From CAMYLY01 sp036397755 (GTDB lineage: Bacteria > Gemmatimonadota > Gemmatimonadetes > Gemmatimonadales > GWC2-71-9): a DNA stretch of 64,000 bases. Both the position numbers and the translations under genes were made by a program. Position 1 is the stretch's first letter. The number at the start of each line of letters is the position of its first letter. Shown one piece after another: positions 41,770 to 51,108 of the stretch. A model generated the notes under the pieces. It saw only the letters and a list, made by a program, of their open reading frames with translations, was not told the origin of the DNA and searched no databases. The stretch is from the NCBI GenBank assembly GCA_036397755.1, contig DASWII010000026.1, positions 59,201-123,200 on the forward strand, read 5' to 3'.

Positions 41770-42321
41770 CTACCGGGCCACTCCGCAGAAGTAGCCGGTG
41801 GCCACTGGTCCCATCTCACCGCTGGACCACGTCCCGGCGAACCCGTCGGGACGCCCCTCGGTGACCCGCAGCACCGTGTACGCCCCCTCGAACCGGATCA
41901 CGTCGCGCCGATTGGCCTCCGAGCCCAGTCGGATGATGGCCGACTGCTGATCTTCCTGAAACACGATCGCTCCGGGCATCGCCGGATCCGTGGAGGTGCC
42001 ATCACCGAGCGTGGAGGCGCCCACGAATTCGAGCTGGATGTCCGTAAAGCCCACGAGGGGCGTCGCCCGCCCTCCCCAGGTCAACAAGCTGTCGGGTGGG
42101 ACGGCGAGCTGCAGGTGACCGTTCGTGGCGCGTCCGGCGCTGTCGCCAAACGTGGCGACGAGGGTCACCTGGTAGCTGCCGGGAGTCAGCACCACGATAT
42201 CGGTGACCCGACCGGTCGGTGCGGTGCAGCCGGCCAACGTGGTATGCGCGGCGGGACGGGCGCAGCCCGCGACTGCCGACGCGACGAGCACCGACCCGCA
42301 CACCAGAGCACTCATCCGCAT
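41770..42321 (-). CDS. Lipoprotein of unknown function
   Basis: A 183-residue lipoprotein. The signal MRMSALVCGSVLVASAVAGC ends in the lipobox VAGC. The mature part is beta-rich, with TGRVTDIVVLTPGSYQVTLVATFG and VFQEDQQSAIIRLGSEAN, and two further cysteines. ATG at 42321 overlaps the stop of the metalloprotease gene upstream by 1 base, so it is translationally coupled to it. It may act with that protease at the cell surface. No family recognised. Confidence 0.65.
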   Translation of the reverse strand: MRMSALVCGSVLVASAVAGCARPAAHTTLAGCTAPTGRVTDIVVLTPGSYQVTLVATFGDSAGRATNGHLQLAVPPDSLLTWGGRATPLVGFTDIQLEFVGASTLGDGTSTDPAMPGAIVFQEDQQSAIIRLGSEANRRDVIRFEGAYTVLRVTEGRPDGFAGTWSSGEMGPVATGYFCGVAR

Positions 42322-44435
42322 TACTCGCGAACCGGCTCGATCCACCGAACGAGACGGCCGTTGCGGTCGGACACGCGGATGCGGCCGATCAACACATCAC
42401 TCCCGAAGTCGATCAGTCCCGTCCCAGCCAATCCGGCAACCGGAACCGCCCCGGGCAGGACATAGGCTTCGGCGGCCGAATACGTAACCAGATAGCCGAG
42501 GTCGACCAGCGATGACAGCGTGATGGTGCTGATCGGGTTGGAGCCCTGGTCGAGCTCAGGCGTCAGGAGCTCATGGTTGAAGACCGACTCGCGCCAATGC
42601 GAGTCGGCGCTGCCGGCCACCGCCGTATTCTCTACCGGCACCTTGGCCCCGCCGTAGGATTCGCCCCCAATGGCGTCAAACCGTCCTATAGTCAGCGGCC
42701 CCGCAAAATGGGTGTCCGCCCCCGCGTTGTTCGGGCGCGAGGGATTCTTGAGAAACGGGTCGGCCTGGGACGGCAGGATGTGCCACAACGTGCCGATCCC
42801 AAGCACATGGCCCATCTCGTGTTTGACGATCTCGTCGAGTAAGCCGAGATTGTTGAAATACGTCAGGTCCGTGGTGTCGAAGATCATGACCCCCAGATCG
42901 GTGAGGTACCCGACATCCCGGATGTCGCACGGCGTCGCCCCACCCAGCTTGTTGAATGGCCCGTCGATCGAGTCGAGGGAGACGTAGATGATGACGTCGT
43001 CCACCGTCTCATTGACATTCGGCAGCGGCACCCCGGCACACGACCCCGTCCAGTTCAACTGATAGGGATCCAGGTCCCCGAAAATGGCCCGCTCCCAGAA
43101 TTGCTCTGCCAGATCGAAGGCTGCCTGGTGCGGCGCCGACGGCGTATTGAGATAGCGGAGCTCGATGTCGAACGCCGCGTTACGACCCTCCACGGTGAAC
43201 GTCACCGGATTGCCGGCGATCCCCGCCCCGGACACGGTGGCCGTCATGGTGTTGGCGCCGGCGGACGCGCCAAGGGTCCACGAACCGACGCGCGCGATTC
43301 CATCAGCGTCCGTGACGGCCGTCAGCAGTGTCGCACTCCCACCACCCGACTGGACCGCGAAATCGACGGTGGCATTGGGAAACGGGCTGCCACCGCCGTC
43401 GCGCACGAGAACCGCCGGCGGGTAGTTGACCGGTTTGGCAACCAGGCCGACCTCATTGTCACCTTCATACACCTCGACCGAGGCCGGCTGCGCTCCCGTC
43501 GCGACCGCCACGAAGGTCACGGGAGATCCCTTGAGGCCCGTAGCCGCTGCCTGGACCGTTTGCGGCCCAAGCTCCGGGCCCAGGGTCCAGGTGACCGAGG
43601 CCTCGCCCAACGAGTCGGTGGAATCGACCGAAGCCGGCGCGGGACCCGGCATGATGGTCCCTGACCCACTCGTGACCGTGAACGTGACCGCCACACCCAA
43701 ATTGCGGTTCCCATACTGATCGGTGACTTTCACCACGAGCGGATTCGGCAACGTCGTCCCCGCCTGTGCTGACTGATCTCCTCCCGATACCTCGAAGATC
43801 GTGTCGGCCGGCGCTGGGTTTGCGGTCCCGGTGAACTGGGCGGATCCGGTGCCCTGCGCCGGCGTAGCCTGCACGGTGTACGCCCCGGCGAAATTTCCGA
43901 AGGTCCACATGGCCGTGGCCACGCCCGTCGAATCCGTCACGGGCGCGGCGGGTGAGACCGTCCCCCCGTTGACGGAGACGACGAAGTTCACGGTCGCGCC
44001 CCGTACCGGGGCATTGAGCCTGTCCTCCACGCGCGCCGTGAGCGGGTTGGGCAGCGTGGCGGCGACCGGCCCCGATTGACCGCTGCCGGCCGTGGCCGTC
44101 ACGAACTTCGGGACCTGCGTCACCGTGACGTTGACCGTGGCGGTCACCGACCCCACCGACCCCGTAATCACGGCCGACCCGTTCCCGACGGACGTCACCA
44201 TGCCGGTGGCCGATACGGATGCCACCGCACCGTTGTCCGACGAAAAAGCCACCACCTCATCAGGCATCTCCCGATCATTCTGATCCTTGACGACGCCCGT
44301 GAGTTGCTTCGTGTCGCCCACCGCGTCGAACGACATGACCGACGAGCTGAACGTCAACGTGGTGGGGTAACGTGCTTCCTGGCAGGCGGCGAGGATCAGG
44401 AGCAGGCTGAGAACACGGCGGCGGCCCAGGGACAT
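42321..44435 (-). CDS. Lipoprotein with Ig-like repeats and a leishmanolysin-type metalloprotease domain
   Basis: A 704-residue secreted protein. The lipoprotein signal SLGRRRVLSLLLILAAC is followed by a BIG2-like domain (about 25-105) and at least three bacterial Ig-like repeats to about 420. Each repeat has an ATLPNPLTARVED or TLPNPLVVKVTDQYGN type opening. The last 280 residues hold HEMGHVLGIGTLW, the zinc-protease HExxH motif, with a later His in FNHELLTPEL as a possible third ligand, as in family M8. ATG at 44435 has GGAG 7 bases upstream. It is likely surface-anchored and extends the protease outward. Confidence 0.83.
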   Translation of the reverse strand: MSLGRRRVLSLLLILAACQEARYPTTLTFSSSVMSFDAVGDTKQLTGVVKDQNDREMPDEVVAFSSDNGAVASVSATGMVTSVGNGSAVITGSVGSVTATVNVTVTQVPKFVTATAGSGQSGPVAATLPNPLTARVEDRLNAPVRGATVNFVVSVNGGTVSPAAPVTDSTGVATAMWTFGNFAGAYTVQATPAQGTGSAQFTGTANPAPADTIFEVSGGDQSAQAGTTLPNPLVVKVTDQYGNRNLGVAVTFTVTSGSGTIMPGPAPASVDSTDSLGEASVTWTLGPELGPQTVQAAATGLKGSPVTFVAVATGAQPASVEVYEGDNEVGLVAKPVNYPPAVLVRDGGGSPFPNATVDFAVQSGGGSATLLTAVTDADGIARVGSWTLGASAGANTMTATVSGAGIAGNPVTFTVEGRNAAFDIELRYLNTPSAPHQAAFDLAEQFWERAIFGDLDPYQLNWTGSCAGVPLPNVNETVDDVIIYVSLDSIDGPFNKLGGATPCDIRDVGYLTDLGVMIFDTTDLTYFNNLGLLDEIVKHEMGHVLGIGTLWHILPSQADPFLKNPSRPNNAGADTHFAGPLTIGRFDAIGGESYGGAKVPVENTAVAGSADSHWRESVFNHELLTPELDQGSNPISTITLSSLVDLGYLVTYSAAEAYVLPGAVPVAGLAGTGLIDFGSDVLIGRIRVSDRNGRLVRWIEPVRE

Positions 44436-44610
44436 GCCCAAACTCCGCGGAGGGGAATTGGAGTATCCTATCCTATCATGGCACGTGTCGAAAGTGCCCG
44501 TGAGGCCCCGGTGGTCCTCCTCGCCGTCGCTCATGTCGCCTGCGTCCGTCGCTGACCCCTGAGTGTTGGCGCGTGCAGAACGCTTTGCACGGCGAACACA
44601 GTCCGATTCC

Positions 44611-45015
44611 CTACTGCGAGACGGGTGGCGGACCCGTCAACGTGAATCCGGCGGACGCAATCAGCGTGAAGTCCGCAAGTGCCACGCCCGCCACCGTCGC
44701 CGTGTACAGGTCCACCGCTTCACGGTTGGACACCAGGACGCTGAGCGCCTCCCCGGCGCTCAGATCGCCCACGAGCACGCCGCGGACCTCACGATCGCCG
44801 TTCCGCACCATGTACACCGCGCAGTTCGTGCAAGCCGCCGTCACCGTATCGATCGTCTCGGGCTCTCCCGCCACGACGCGAAATTGCACCGCGGCGACCG
44901 GCTGTGGGCCGTCGAGCGTGAACACGATCTCGCCCGCGGGCGGACCAAGGTCGCATCCGTGTGCGAGCAGCGACACGAGGGCGATCGCGACGGCGGAGCG
45001 GGATCCTCGCGTCAT
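44611..45015 (-). CDS. Lipoprotein of unknown function, coupled to an M6 protease
   Basis: A 134-residue lipoprotein with signal SAVAIALVSLLAHGC. The mature part has a beta-rich domain (GEIVFTLDGPQPVAAVQFRV) and a cysteine pair TACTNCAVYMV that may form a disulfide. The pattern PAGEIVFTLDGP is like small Ig-like or fibronectin-like folds. The ATG at 45015 overlaps the stop of the protease gene in ATGA, implying joint translation. Function not known. Confidence 0.65.
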   Translation of the reverse strand: MTRGSRSAVAIALVSLLAHGCDLGPPAGEIVFTLDGPQPVAAVQFRVVAGEPETIDTVTAACTNCAVYMVRNGDREVRGVLVGDLSAGEALSVLVSNREAVDLYTATVAGVALADFTLIASAGFTLTGPPPVSQ

Positions 45016-47489
45016 GGCACCGGCCTCAGCGCGCGGAGGCGAGCAAGCGTTTCGGGCGACACCGTGGCGGCACCCGACCGTACCCAGGCGAGGAAGTCTC
45101 CCAGATCGAACGTGCCATCGCTATTACCCAGTAGATCGAGGTAGAACTCCTCGTCGCGCGTGAGCGCGCTCTCCAACCCCACCAGCTTGTTGACCACGGC
45201 CGCCATGGCAAGTACCGGCTCCCCGATTTCGAGCGCGACCGTCGCGGTATCGCGTTGGGATCCCGATGTCACCTCGACCACAAGGGTGAACGCACCGCTT
45301 GCCGCGGGCCTTCCCAGCACCACCCCTTCGGGCACCAGCGTGAGCCCAAGGGGCAGCGTGCCCGTCAGTCGACGCCACTGGTATGTGCCGATTCCGCCCG
45401 CCGCGGTGAGCGTGTCCCGGTACGGTGCGCCCATCGTGCCGACACCCAGGTCCGCGCCGTCGGAGTTCAATACCGGAACGAACTGCGCCTGAATGTCGTG
45501 CGGCCCCGTCATCGTCAGGTCCAGCACCGGGTTGGCAGACGCCACGGTTCCCGTCCACCCCTCGAAGTGGGTGCTGGGTTGCGACGTGCTCGCCGTGAGC
45601 TGAATCGTCGCATTCTTGGGCAAGAAGGTGCCCGCCAGATCCGCGGGGGGACTCGATGACACCGCCCCACCGCTCCCGGCCACCGTCACCCTGAGCCGAT
45701 ACTCGGCCTCCACGTTTGCCAGGATAGTATCGCCGTCCGAGGTGGCCGTGAACTGGTGCTCACGCGCCCCGCCGTTGGACCAACTCACCCAGGTGTGCCG
45801 GCTCGCGCCGTCCGGCTCGACTTGCACCGAGTCGATCGACAGCGTGTGCACGGATCCCGCGACCAAGATGTCCCTGAACACCGTCATCGGTTGCCCATCC
45901 AGCCGGAACGTCGCACCCGCGTCGGTCGTGGAGATATACGTGGGCCGCGTGAACAGGACACGGGCCCGCATCGGTCCGTCGGCCGCGAGCTGCTGAATGG
46001 AGTCGACGGTGATGTAGGTCGGGGTGGAATCGTTGAGGACGGACGAGGGGTTCGAGTTGATCCCGAACACGGTGTTACCCGACGATCCCGGATACGGGTC
46101 GCCCGCATCTCCGGTATTGACCGGGTCCAGCCCCTGCAGCGAGCGGAATCCGTCGGCCTGCTCGAGCGCCATCCCGTACGGAAGCGCGTCGTTGACCTCG
46201 TTGAGGAAGCGGCGTTGCGCGATGCGGCTCGGGTCCACGTGCCAGATCAACAGGCCCGACTCGCGGAGGTATTGGTCCGAACCAACCCGCTGGCGGTTCT
46301 CCAGCAGGAAGTACTCGGAGGATCCGTCGGCCGGCACCACGAACACCGTATCGGCGGATTCCACCACCGGCAGCACAATGATCGTGTCCCGGGCGACGGT
46401 CACCTCGGTCACCCACCCCAGCTCCGCCCGGGACCAGCCCTCCATGTGGGCGGGACTATTGGGTCGGTTGTAGTTGCCCGATCCCATCAACCCCCACCGC
46501 CCAATGCCGGCCCCGCCGTAGTCCGTATCGTACAGGTCCGGCAACCCAAACAGATGGCCGGTCTCGTGGGTCACGACCCCGGGCGCCTGCGGCTCGCCGG
46601 GAGCGCATCCGCTGTCGCCGCCTTGCGCACCCTGGATGATGTAGTCGTCGACCTTGATGAACCCACCGTTCGCGCTGGCGTCGTCCGTCGCCAGCGATCC
46701 ACCCGGGCCGTAGTTGTACCGGTGGGACCAGATGTTCGGGCCGCCGCACTCGCCCCCGGTTTCCGGATGCAGCATCACGATGGCGTCCACCTTGCCGTCG
46801 TCGTCGCCGGAGTTGGGCACGCCATCCGGCCCGTCGTTGTCGAACATCCCGTAGTCGACGGTATCGTCGTGGGCCGCGACGATTTCCTGAATGAGTTGAT
46901 TGATGGCCGCGCCACCGAGCCCGTTGTTGCTACCCTCGTAAAACGTGTCCGGCTGACTCACACGCGCCCAGTCCAGCACGGTGCCCAGCACCCGCAGGCG
47001 CTCACCAGAGATTTCCTGGTAGTAGTTGTAGACGGAGTACGGCTCCGGCGCGTGGGTTCCGTACAGCCGGTATTCCAACACGCTACGCGGGATGGCAGTG
47101 ACGATCTGCGCCGAATCCGTGTTGGCGAAGAGGATGGGAAACACGGGGAGGTTCACGTCACCGGCCAAGGCGCCGGCCTGCGCCGCGAGGGCCGCCGCCC
47201 CGGACTCGAGCATCGCGCGGCGAGCTTGCTGCCGCTGCGCGGCGACCACCCGTCCGCGCCGAATCCACCCGTTGTCCTGGGAGAACTGAAACGCGAACGA
47301 GTCACGCGCGAGGGCCTCGTAGTAGCCCACCGGCGGCAGCTGCCCGCCGCGCTCCCGCCCCAGCTGCGCGACGTCCCCTTGTCCGAGGAGCACACGGGGG
47401 GCACAGACCAGCACGAACGCGACACGCGCGCCCACCGGCGAGACCTTGAAGGGAGTGCGAAGGTCACCCATACGTTGCTGAGCCGTCAT
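45012..47489 (-). CDS. M6-family (immune inhibitor A-like) secreted metalloprotease
   Basis: An 825-residue exported protease. The catalytic zinc site VVTHETGHLFGLPDLYD lies near residue 312, and the WGLMGSGN and HVDPSR segments fit family M6. A beta-sandwich region and a putative-Ig-like domain (GAPYRDTLTAAGGIGTYQWRR in part) follow. The C-terminal DLLGNSDGTFDLGDFLAW looks like a dockerin-type calcium loop. The signal peptide runs RVAFVLVCAPRVLLGQG. The start is uncertain between ATG at 47489 and ATG at 47471. The following lipoprotein gene overlaps its end. Confidence 0.85.
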   Translation of the reverse strand: MTAQQRMGDLRTPFKVSPVGARVAFVLVCAPRVLLGQGDVAQLGRERGGQLPPVGYYEALARDSFAFQFSQDNGWIRRGRVVAAQRQQARRAMLESGAAALAAQAGALAGDVNLPVFPILFANTDSAQIVTAIPRSVLEYRLYGTHAPEPYSVYNYYQEISGERLRVLGTVLDWARVSQPDTFYEGSNNGLGGAAINQLIQEIVAAHDDTVDYGMFDNDGPDGVPNSGDDDGKVDAIVMLHPETGGECGGPNIWSHRYNYGPGGSLATDDASANGGFIKVDDYIIQGAQGGDSGCAPGEPQAPGVVTHETGHLFGLPDLYDTDYGGAGIGRWGLMGSGNYNRPNSPAHMEGWSRAELGWVTEVTVARDTIIVLPVVESADTVFVVPADGSSEYFLLENRQRVGSDQYLRESGLLIWHVDPSRIAQRRFLNEVNDALPYGMALEQADGFRSLQGLDPVNTGDAGDPYPGSSGNTVFGINSNPSSVLNDSTPTYITVDSIQQLAADGPMRARVLFTRPTYISTTDAGATFRLDGQPMTVFRDILVAGSVHTLSIDSVQVEPDGASRHTWVSWSNGGAREHQFTATSDGDTILANVEAEYRLRVTVAGSGGAVSSSPPADLAGTFLPKNATIQLTASTSQPSTHFEGWTGTVASANPVLDLTMTGPHDIQAQFVPVLNSDGADLGVGTMGAPYRDTLTAAGGIGTYQWRRLTGTLPLGLTLVPEGVVLGRPAASGAFTLVVEVTSGSQRDTATVALEIGEPVLAMAAVVNKLVGLESALTRDEEFYLDLLGNSDGTFDLGDFLAWVRSGAATVSPETLARLRALRPVP

Positions 47490-47662
47490 CCTGATCGTGA
47501 ACGAACGCAAGAAACAAAGTGCTGGCACGAAAGTCCATGGCGCCGTGCTGAGGGTCACACCTACCCGGTCTCGACCGTGTGGGTTCCCGACCGGCGGCAC
47601 CCAAATCATTGCCGCCAAGCGGGTTATGCGAGCGTGGCCCCCCCAAATCCCCCCCGCGTGTC

Positions 47663-47691
47663 TTGTCGCCTCCCCACGTGGTCAGTAGCTT
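47663..47691 (+). promoter_or_regulatory. Likely promoter of the ceramide operon
   Basis: TTGTCG (47663-47668), 17 bases and TAGCTT (47686-47691), about 35-40 bases upstream of the GTG at 47733. Matches are partial, but spacing is ideal and the gap holds no better candidate. Confidence 0.4.
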
Positions 47692-47732
47692 GGTGCTGAC
47701 CGATCACACATCTCGAGCCTCGCGAGGCTTCA

Positions 47733-48935
47733 GTGGACGTCCAGACGATTCAGCAAATCACGCTGTTCGACAAATGCCGCAATTTCACACGCGCGCGCGA
47801 GGTCCAGGCACAGGGGCTCTACCCCTATTTCAAGCCCATCTCCCAGTCGGAAGACACCGTGGTAGTCATCGACGGTCACCCGAAGCTCATGATGGGATCC
47901 AACAACTATCTGGGGCTGACGCACCACCCCCGAGTGCTCGAGGCCGCGCGGGCGGCGCTGGACCGCTACGGCTCCGGCTGCACCGGGAGCCGGTTTCTCA
48001 ACGGTACGTTGGATCTCCACGAGCAACTCGAGGACGCGATCGCACGGTTCCTCGGCAAGGAAGCTGCGCTGGTGTTCTCCACCGGCTACATGGCCAATGT
48101 TGGACTGATCTCAGGCCTGGTCGGCCGGGGCGATGTCGTCCTGCTCGACAAGCTCGATCACGCGTCGATCGTCGACGGCGCCAAGATGTCGTTTGGCGAT
48201 ACGCATCGATTCGCGCACGGCAACCTCGGAACCCTCGAGCGGCTGCTGCAGCGCTATGGCGACAAGGGCCGCATGATCGTGGTGGACGGTGTGTATTCCA
48301 TGGAGGGGGACATCGCCCGGGTGCCGGAGTTGGTCAAGCTCGCACAACACTATGGCGCGGCACTCACGATCGACGACGCCCACTCCATCGGTGTCTTGGG
48401 ACCAAAGGGTGACGGCACGGCGGCGCATTTCGGCATGGCAGACGACGTCGACCTCATTGTGGGAACGTTCTCCAAGTCGCTGGCGTCGATCGGCGGATAC
48501 GTCGCGGGTTCGGAAAGCGTGATCCACTACCTGAAGCACCACAGCCGCCCACTCATCTTCAGCGCCGCGCTTCCCCCATCGAACACCGCCGGCGTCTTGG
48601 CTGCGCTCGAGGTGATGGTGGACGAACCCGAGCGGCGCGAGCGACTTTGGATCAACACCAAGCGCTTCCAGGAAGGTTGCCGGCGGCTGGGATTCGATAT
48701 CGGTCCGACGCAAACCCCGATCGTCCCGGTGCTGATCGGCACTCTCGAGAATACGTTCTACTTCTGGCGCCAGCTCTTCGACGCCGGCGTCTTTACGAAC
48801 CCGGTGGTTCCACCCGCGGTCCCCCCGGACGAGTGCCGGCTCCGGGCGAGCCTGATGGCCACGCATACCGAGGAGCAGGTGGAGTCGGCCCTCGAGACGT
48901 TCGGCCGGATTGGGAAGGAGATGGGGGTCATTTGA
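47733..48935 (+). CDS. spt: Serine palmitoyltransferase (bacterial Spt)
   Basis: A 400-residue PLP enzyme that joins serine with a long acyl thioester to give 3-ketosphinganine. The substrate region RYGSGCTGSRFLNGTLDLHE and the opening LMMGSNNYLGLT are typical of Spt within the alpha-oxoamine synthase family. The PLP lysine is in VGTFSKSLASIGGYV (about residue 248), with DDAHSIGVLG before it. GTG at 47733 has GAGG nearby. The two following genes match the other enzymes of bacterial ceramide synthesis, which favours Spt over KBL or BioF. Confidence 0.9.
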   Translation: MDVQTIQQITLFDKCRNFTRAREVQAQGLYPYFKPISQSEDTVVVIDGHPKLMMGSNNYLGLTHHPRVLEAARAALDRYGSGCTGSRFLNGTLDLHEQLEDAIARFLGKEAALVFSTGYMANVGLISGLVGRGDVVLLDKLDHASIVDGAKMSFGDTHRFAHGNLGTLERLLQRYGDKGRMIVVDGVYSMEGDIARVPELVKLAQHYGAALTIDDAHSIGVLGPKGDGTAAHFGMADDVDLIVGTFSKSLASIGGYVAGSESVIHYLKHHSRPLIFSAALPPSNTAGVLAALEVMVDEPERRERLWINTKRFQEGCRRLGFDIGPTQTPIVPVLIGTLENTFYFWRQLFDAGVFTNPVVPPAVPPDECRLRASLMATHTEEQVESALETFGRIGKEMGVI

Positions 48936-48943
48936 CAGGCGGG

Positions 48944-50098
48944 GTGGTCGTGCGGCCGGTGCAGACGGCCGCCGACCTGCGGCGCTTCGTAGCGCTTCCG
49001 TATGAACTGCATCGAAGGGACCCCTGCTGGGTCCCTCCGTTGCGTATGGACGTCAATACCCTGCTGTCCCGCACCAAGAACCCCTATTTCGAGCACGCGG
49101 AGGCGCAGTATTTCACGGCCGAACGGCCGGCCGCGGGCGGGAGTCGCCTGCCGCGCGTGCGCCGCGACGGTCGGTCGTGGGAGGTGATCGGGCGCATCGC
49201 GGCCACCCACAACCGCGCGCACAACGAGTTCCACGAGGACACCGTCGGTTTCTTCGGGTTTTTCGAGTGCGTGAACGACGCCGCGGTGGCCCGAGCGCTG
49301 TTCGACGCCGCCGCGGGCTGGCTCAAGCCGCGCGGCCTCACGGTGATGCGCGGCCCGGCGTCGTTCTCCACGAACGACGAGTGTGGGCTGGTGGTGGATG
49401 GGTTCGAAACGCCACCGACGTTGCTCAACCCACACAATCCGGTCTACTACGTCTCGCTCGTGGAGGAGGCGGGGTTCACGCGCGTGCGCGATCTCTACCA
49501 GTATGCAACCGAGAGTCCGAACATGCCCGATCGGCTCGTCCGGGGAGCGAAGCTGATCGCGGAACGCAAAGGCATCACGCTGCGATCGCTCAACAAGAGG
49601 CGGTTCGGCGAGGAGGTCGAACGGATCAAGCAGGTGTACAACGCCGCGTGGGAGCGGAACTGGGGGTTCGTGCCGATGACCGACCACGAGATCGACCACC
49701 TCGCCAAGCAGTTGAAGCCGGTGGTGGTCCCCGATCTCGTCGTGTTCGCGGAACGCGAAGGCGAGGTCATCGGCTTTGCCGCCGCGCTGCCGGACCTGAA
49801 CGTGGCGTTGAAAGCCAACCCGACGGGCAGAATCTTCCCGGGGATCCTTCGCGTCCTCTGGAAAGCGCGCAGTATCAAGCGCATTCGCATCCTGTTGCTG
49901 GGTGTCCTGGCCGAGTACCGCAAGACCGGCGCGGACGCACTCATGTACCACTGGATCTGGGAAAAGGGATACGCCCTCGGATATCGGTGGGCCGAGGCGG
50001 GGTGGATCCTGGACGACAACATCCCCATGAACAACGCGTTGGAGCGTATGGGCTTCGCGCGGTACAAGACCCTGCGGCTCTACGATCACGCGCTGTGA
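48944..50098 (+). CDS. GNAT-like bacterial ceramide synthase
   Basis: A 384-residue protein with a GNAT-related fold. The start resembles VVRPVQTAADLRRFVALPYE; other segments are RRDPCWVPPLRMDVNTLLS, RIAATHNRAHNEFHEDTVGF, FGFFECVNDAAVARAL, RGPASFSTNDECGLVVDGF and GYRWAEAGWILDDNIPMNNA. This layout fits the protein shown in Caulobacter to N-acylate 3-ketosphinganine (bCerS), unrelated to the eukaryotic enzyme. The start may be TTG 48932 or GTG 48944. It lies between Spt and a reductase, with a GTGA overlap downstream. Confidence 0.8.
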   Translation: MVVRPVQTAADLRRFVALPYELHRRDPCWVPPLRMDVNTLLSRTKNPYFEHAEAQYFTAERPAAGGSRLPRVRRDGRSWEVIGRIAATHNRAHNEFHEDTVGFFGFFECVNDAAVARALFDAAAGWLKPRGLTVMRGPASFSTNDECGLVVDGFETPPTLLNPHNPVYYVSLVEEAGFTRVRDLYQYATESPNMPDRLVRGAKLIAERKGITLRSLNKRRFGEEVERIKQVYNAAWERNWGFVPMTDHEIDHLAKQLKPVVVPDLVVFAEREGEVIGFAAALPDLNVALKANPTGRIFPGILRVLWKARSIKRIRILLLGVLAEYRKTGADALMYHWIWEKGYALGYRWAEAGWILDDNIPMNNALERMGFARYKTLRLYDHAL

Positions 50099-51078
50099 AG
50101 GCCTTCGTCACCGGTGGCACCGGCTTCATCGGTTCGCATCTCGTGGAAGCACTCCAGGCGGCCGGCCATGAGCCGGTGTGCCTCGTGCGCAATCCCGCCA
50201 AGGCGGCGGCACTGTTCGGCAACGCCCCACCCAACATCATTCCCGGGGATCTACGCGATCCGGCGGCGCTCGAGCGCGGATGCCGGGGGTGCGACGTGGT
50301 GTTCCACGTCGCCGGGATGACGGCCGGGAAGACCCGCGACGAGTTGTTCCAGGTCAACCGGGACCTCACCAAAGCGCTCGTGGCGGCCGCGACCGCGGCC
50401 GGCACGGTGACCCGGTTCGTGTACGTGAGTTCCCTGGCCGGCTCCGGACCGTCGCAGCGCGGCCGTCCCCGGACGGAGGCAGACGCTCCAACCCCGGTAA
50501 GTCAGTATGGGGCGAGCAAACTCGCCGGCGAGACTGTCGTGGGCGATGCGGAGCTGCCCTCCACGATCGTCCGCCCCCCAACGGTCTATGGCCCGCGCGA
50601 CACCGAGATTTTCCGCATGTTGAAGATCGTGCGCTGGCATCTTGCGCCGCTCGTCGTGCCGGCCGATCAGGAACTCTCGTTCGTATACGTGGCGGACCTC
50701 GCGCGCGCTCTCGTGGCCGCCGGGACCGGTGCGGAGACCACGGGGGTGTACTTTGCCGCGCACCCCGAGATCGTCACGGCGCGGAGTTTCGTATGCGCGG
50801 TGCACGAGGCGCTCCACGGCACGGGCTCCGCGGGCCCGGTGATCATCCCCCTCCCCCAATGGCTCACGCGCGCGGCCATGGGTGTAACGTACCTCGGCGC
50901 CCGGTTGGTTGGGCGGCGCACGTTGCTGTCACCGGATAAGGCGAAGGAGTTCCGCCAGGTCGCGTGGACCTGCGCCAGCGACGCACTGCCACGGGATACC
51001 GGGTGGCACGCGGACGTCGGTCTGGAGTTGGGGCTCCGTCAGACCGTGGAATGGTACCGCGAGGCCGGCTGGCTGTAG
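50095..51078 (+). CDS. NAD(P)-dependent epimerase-like ceramide reductase (CerR)
   Basis: A 327-residue extended SDR. The start KAFVTGGTGFIGSHLVEAL has TGxxGxxG. Catalytic residues are Ser in YVSSLAGSG and YGASK (YxxxK). The substrate half ends with GWHADVGLELGLRQTVEWYR. In Caulobacter such an enzyme reduces the 3-keto group of ceramide. GTG at 50095 overlaps the ceramide synthase stop in GTGA, and a terminator at 51079 follows. Other sugar-epimerase roles are possible for this broad fold, but context favours ceramide. Confidence 0.8.
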   Translation: MKAFVTGGTGFIGSHLVEALQAAGHEPVCLVRNPAKAAALFGNAPPNIIPGDLRDPAALERGCRGCDVVFHVAGMTAGKTRDELFQVNRDLTKALVAAATAAGTVTRFVYVSSLAGSGPSQRGRPRTEADAPTPVSQYGASKLAGETVVGDAELPSTIVRPPTVYGPRDTEIFRMLKIVRWHLAPLVVPADQELSFVYVADLARALVAAGTGAETTGVYFAAHPEIVTARSFVCAVHEALHGTGSAGPVIIPLPQWLTRAAMGVTYLGARLVGRRTLLSPDKAKEFRQVAWTCASDALPRDTGWHADVGLELGLRQTVEWYREAGWL

Positions 51079-51108
51079 CCGCTCGCCGGCCGCGAGCGGT
51101 CGCTTGTT
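51079..51108. terminator. Terminator at the end of the ceramide operon
   Basis: CCGCTCGC (51079-51086) pairs with GCGAGCGG (51092-51099) around a five-base loop. TCGCTTGTT follows. It starts directly after the cerR-type stop codon and reaches the stop of the convergent gene at 51107. Confidence 0.7.

Noticed and set aside
45756..47699. Long plus-strand open frame opposite the M6 protease
   Set aside because: No domain and a biased Arg-Val-His composition; the protease motif is on the minus strand.
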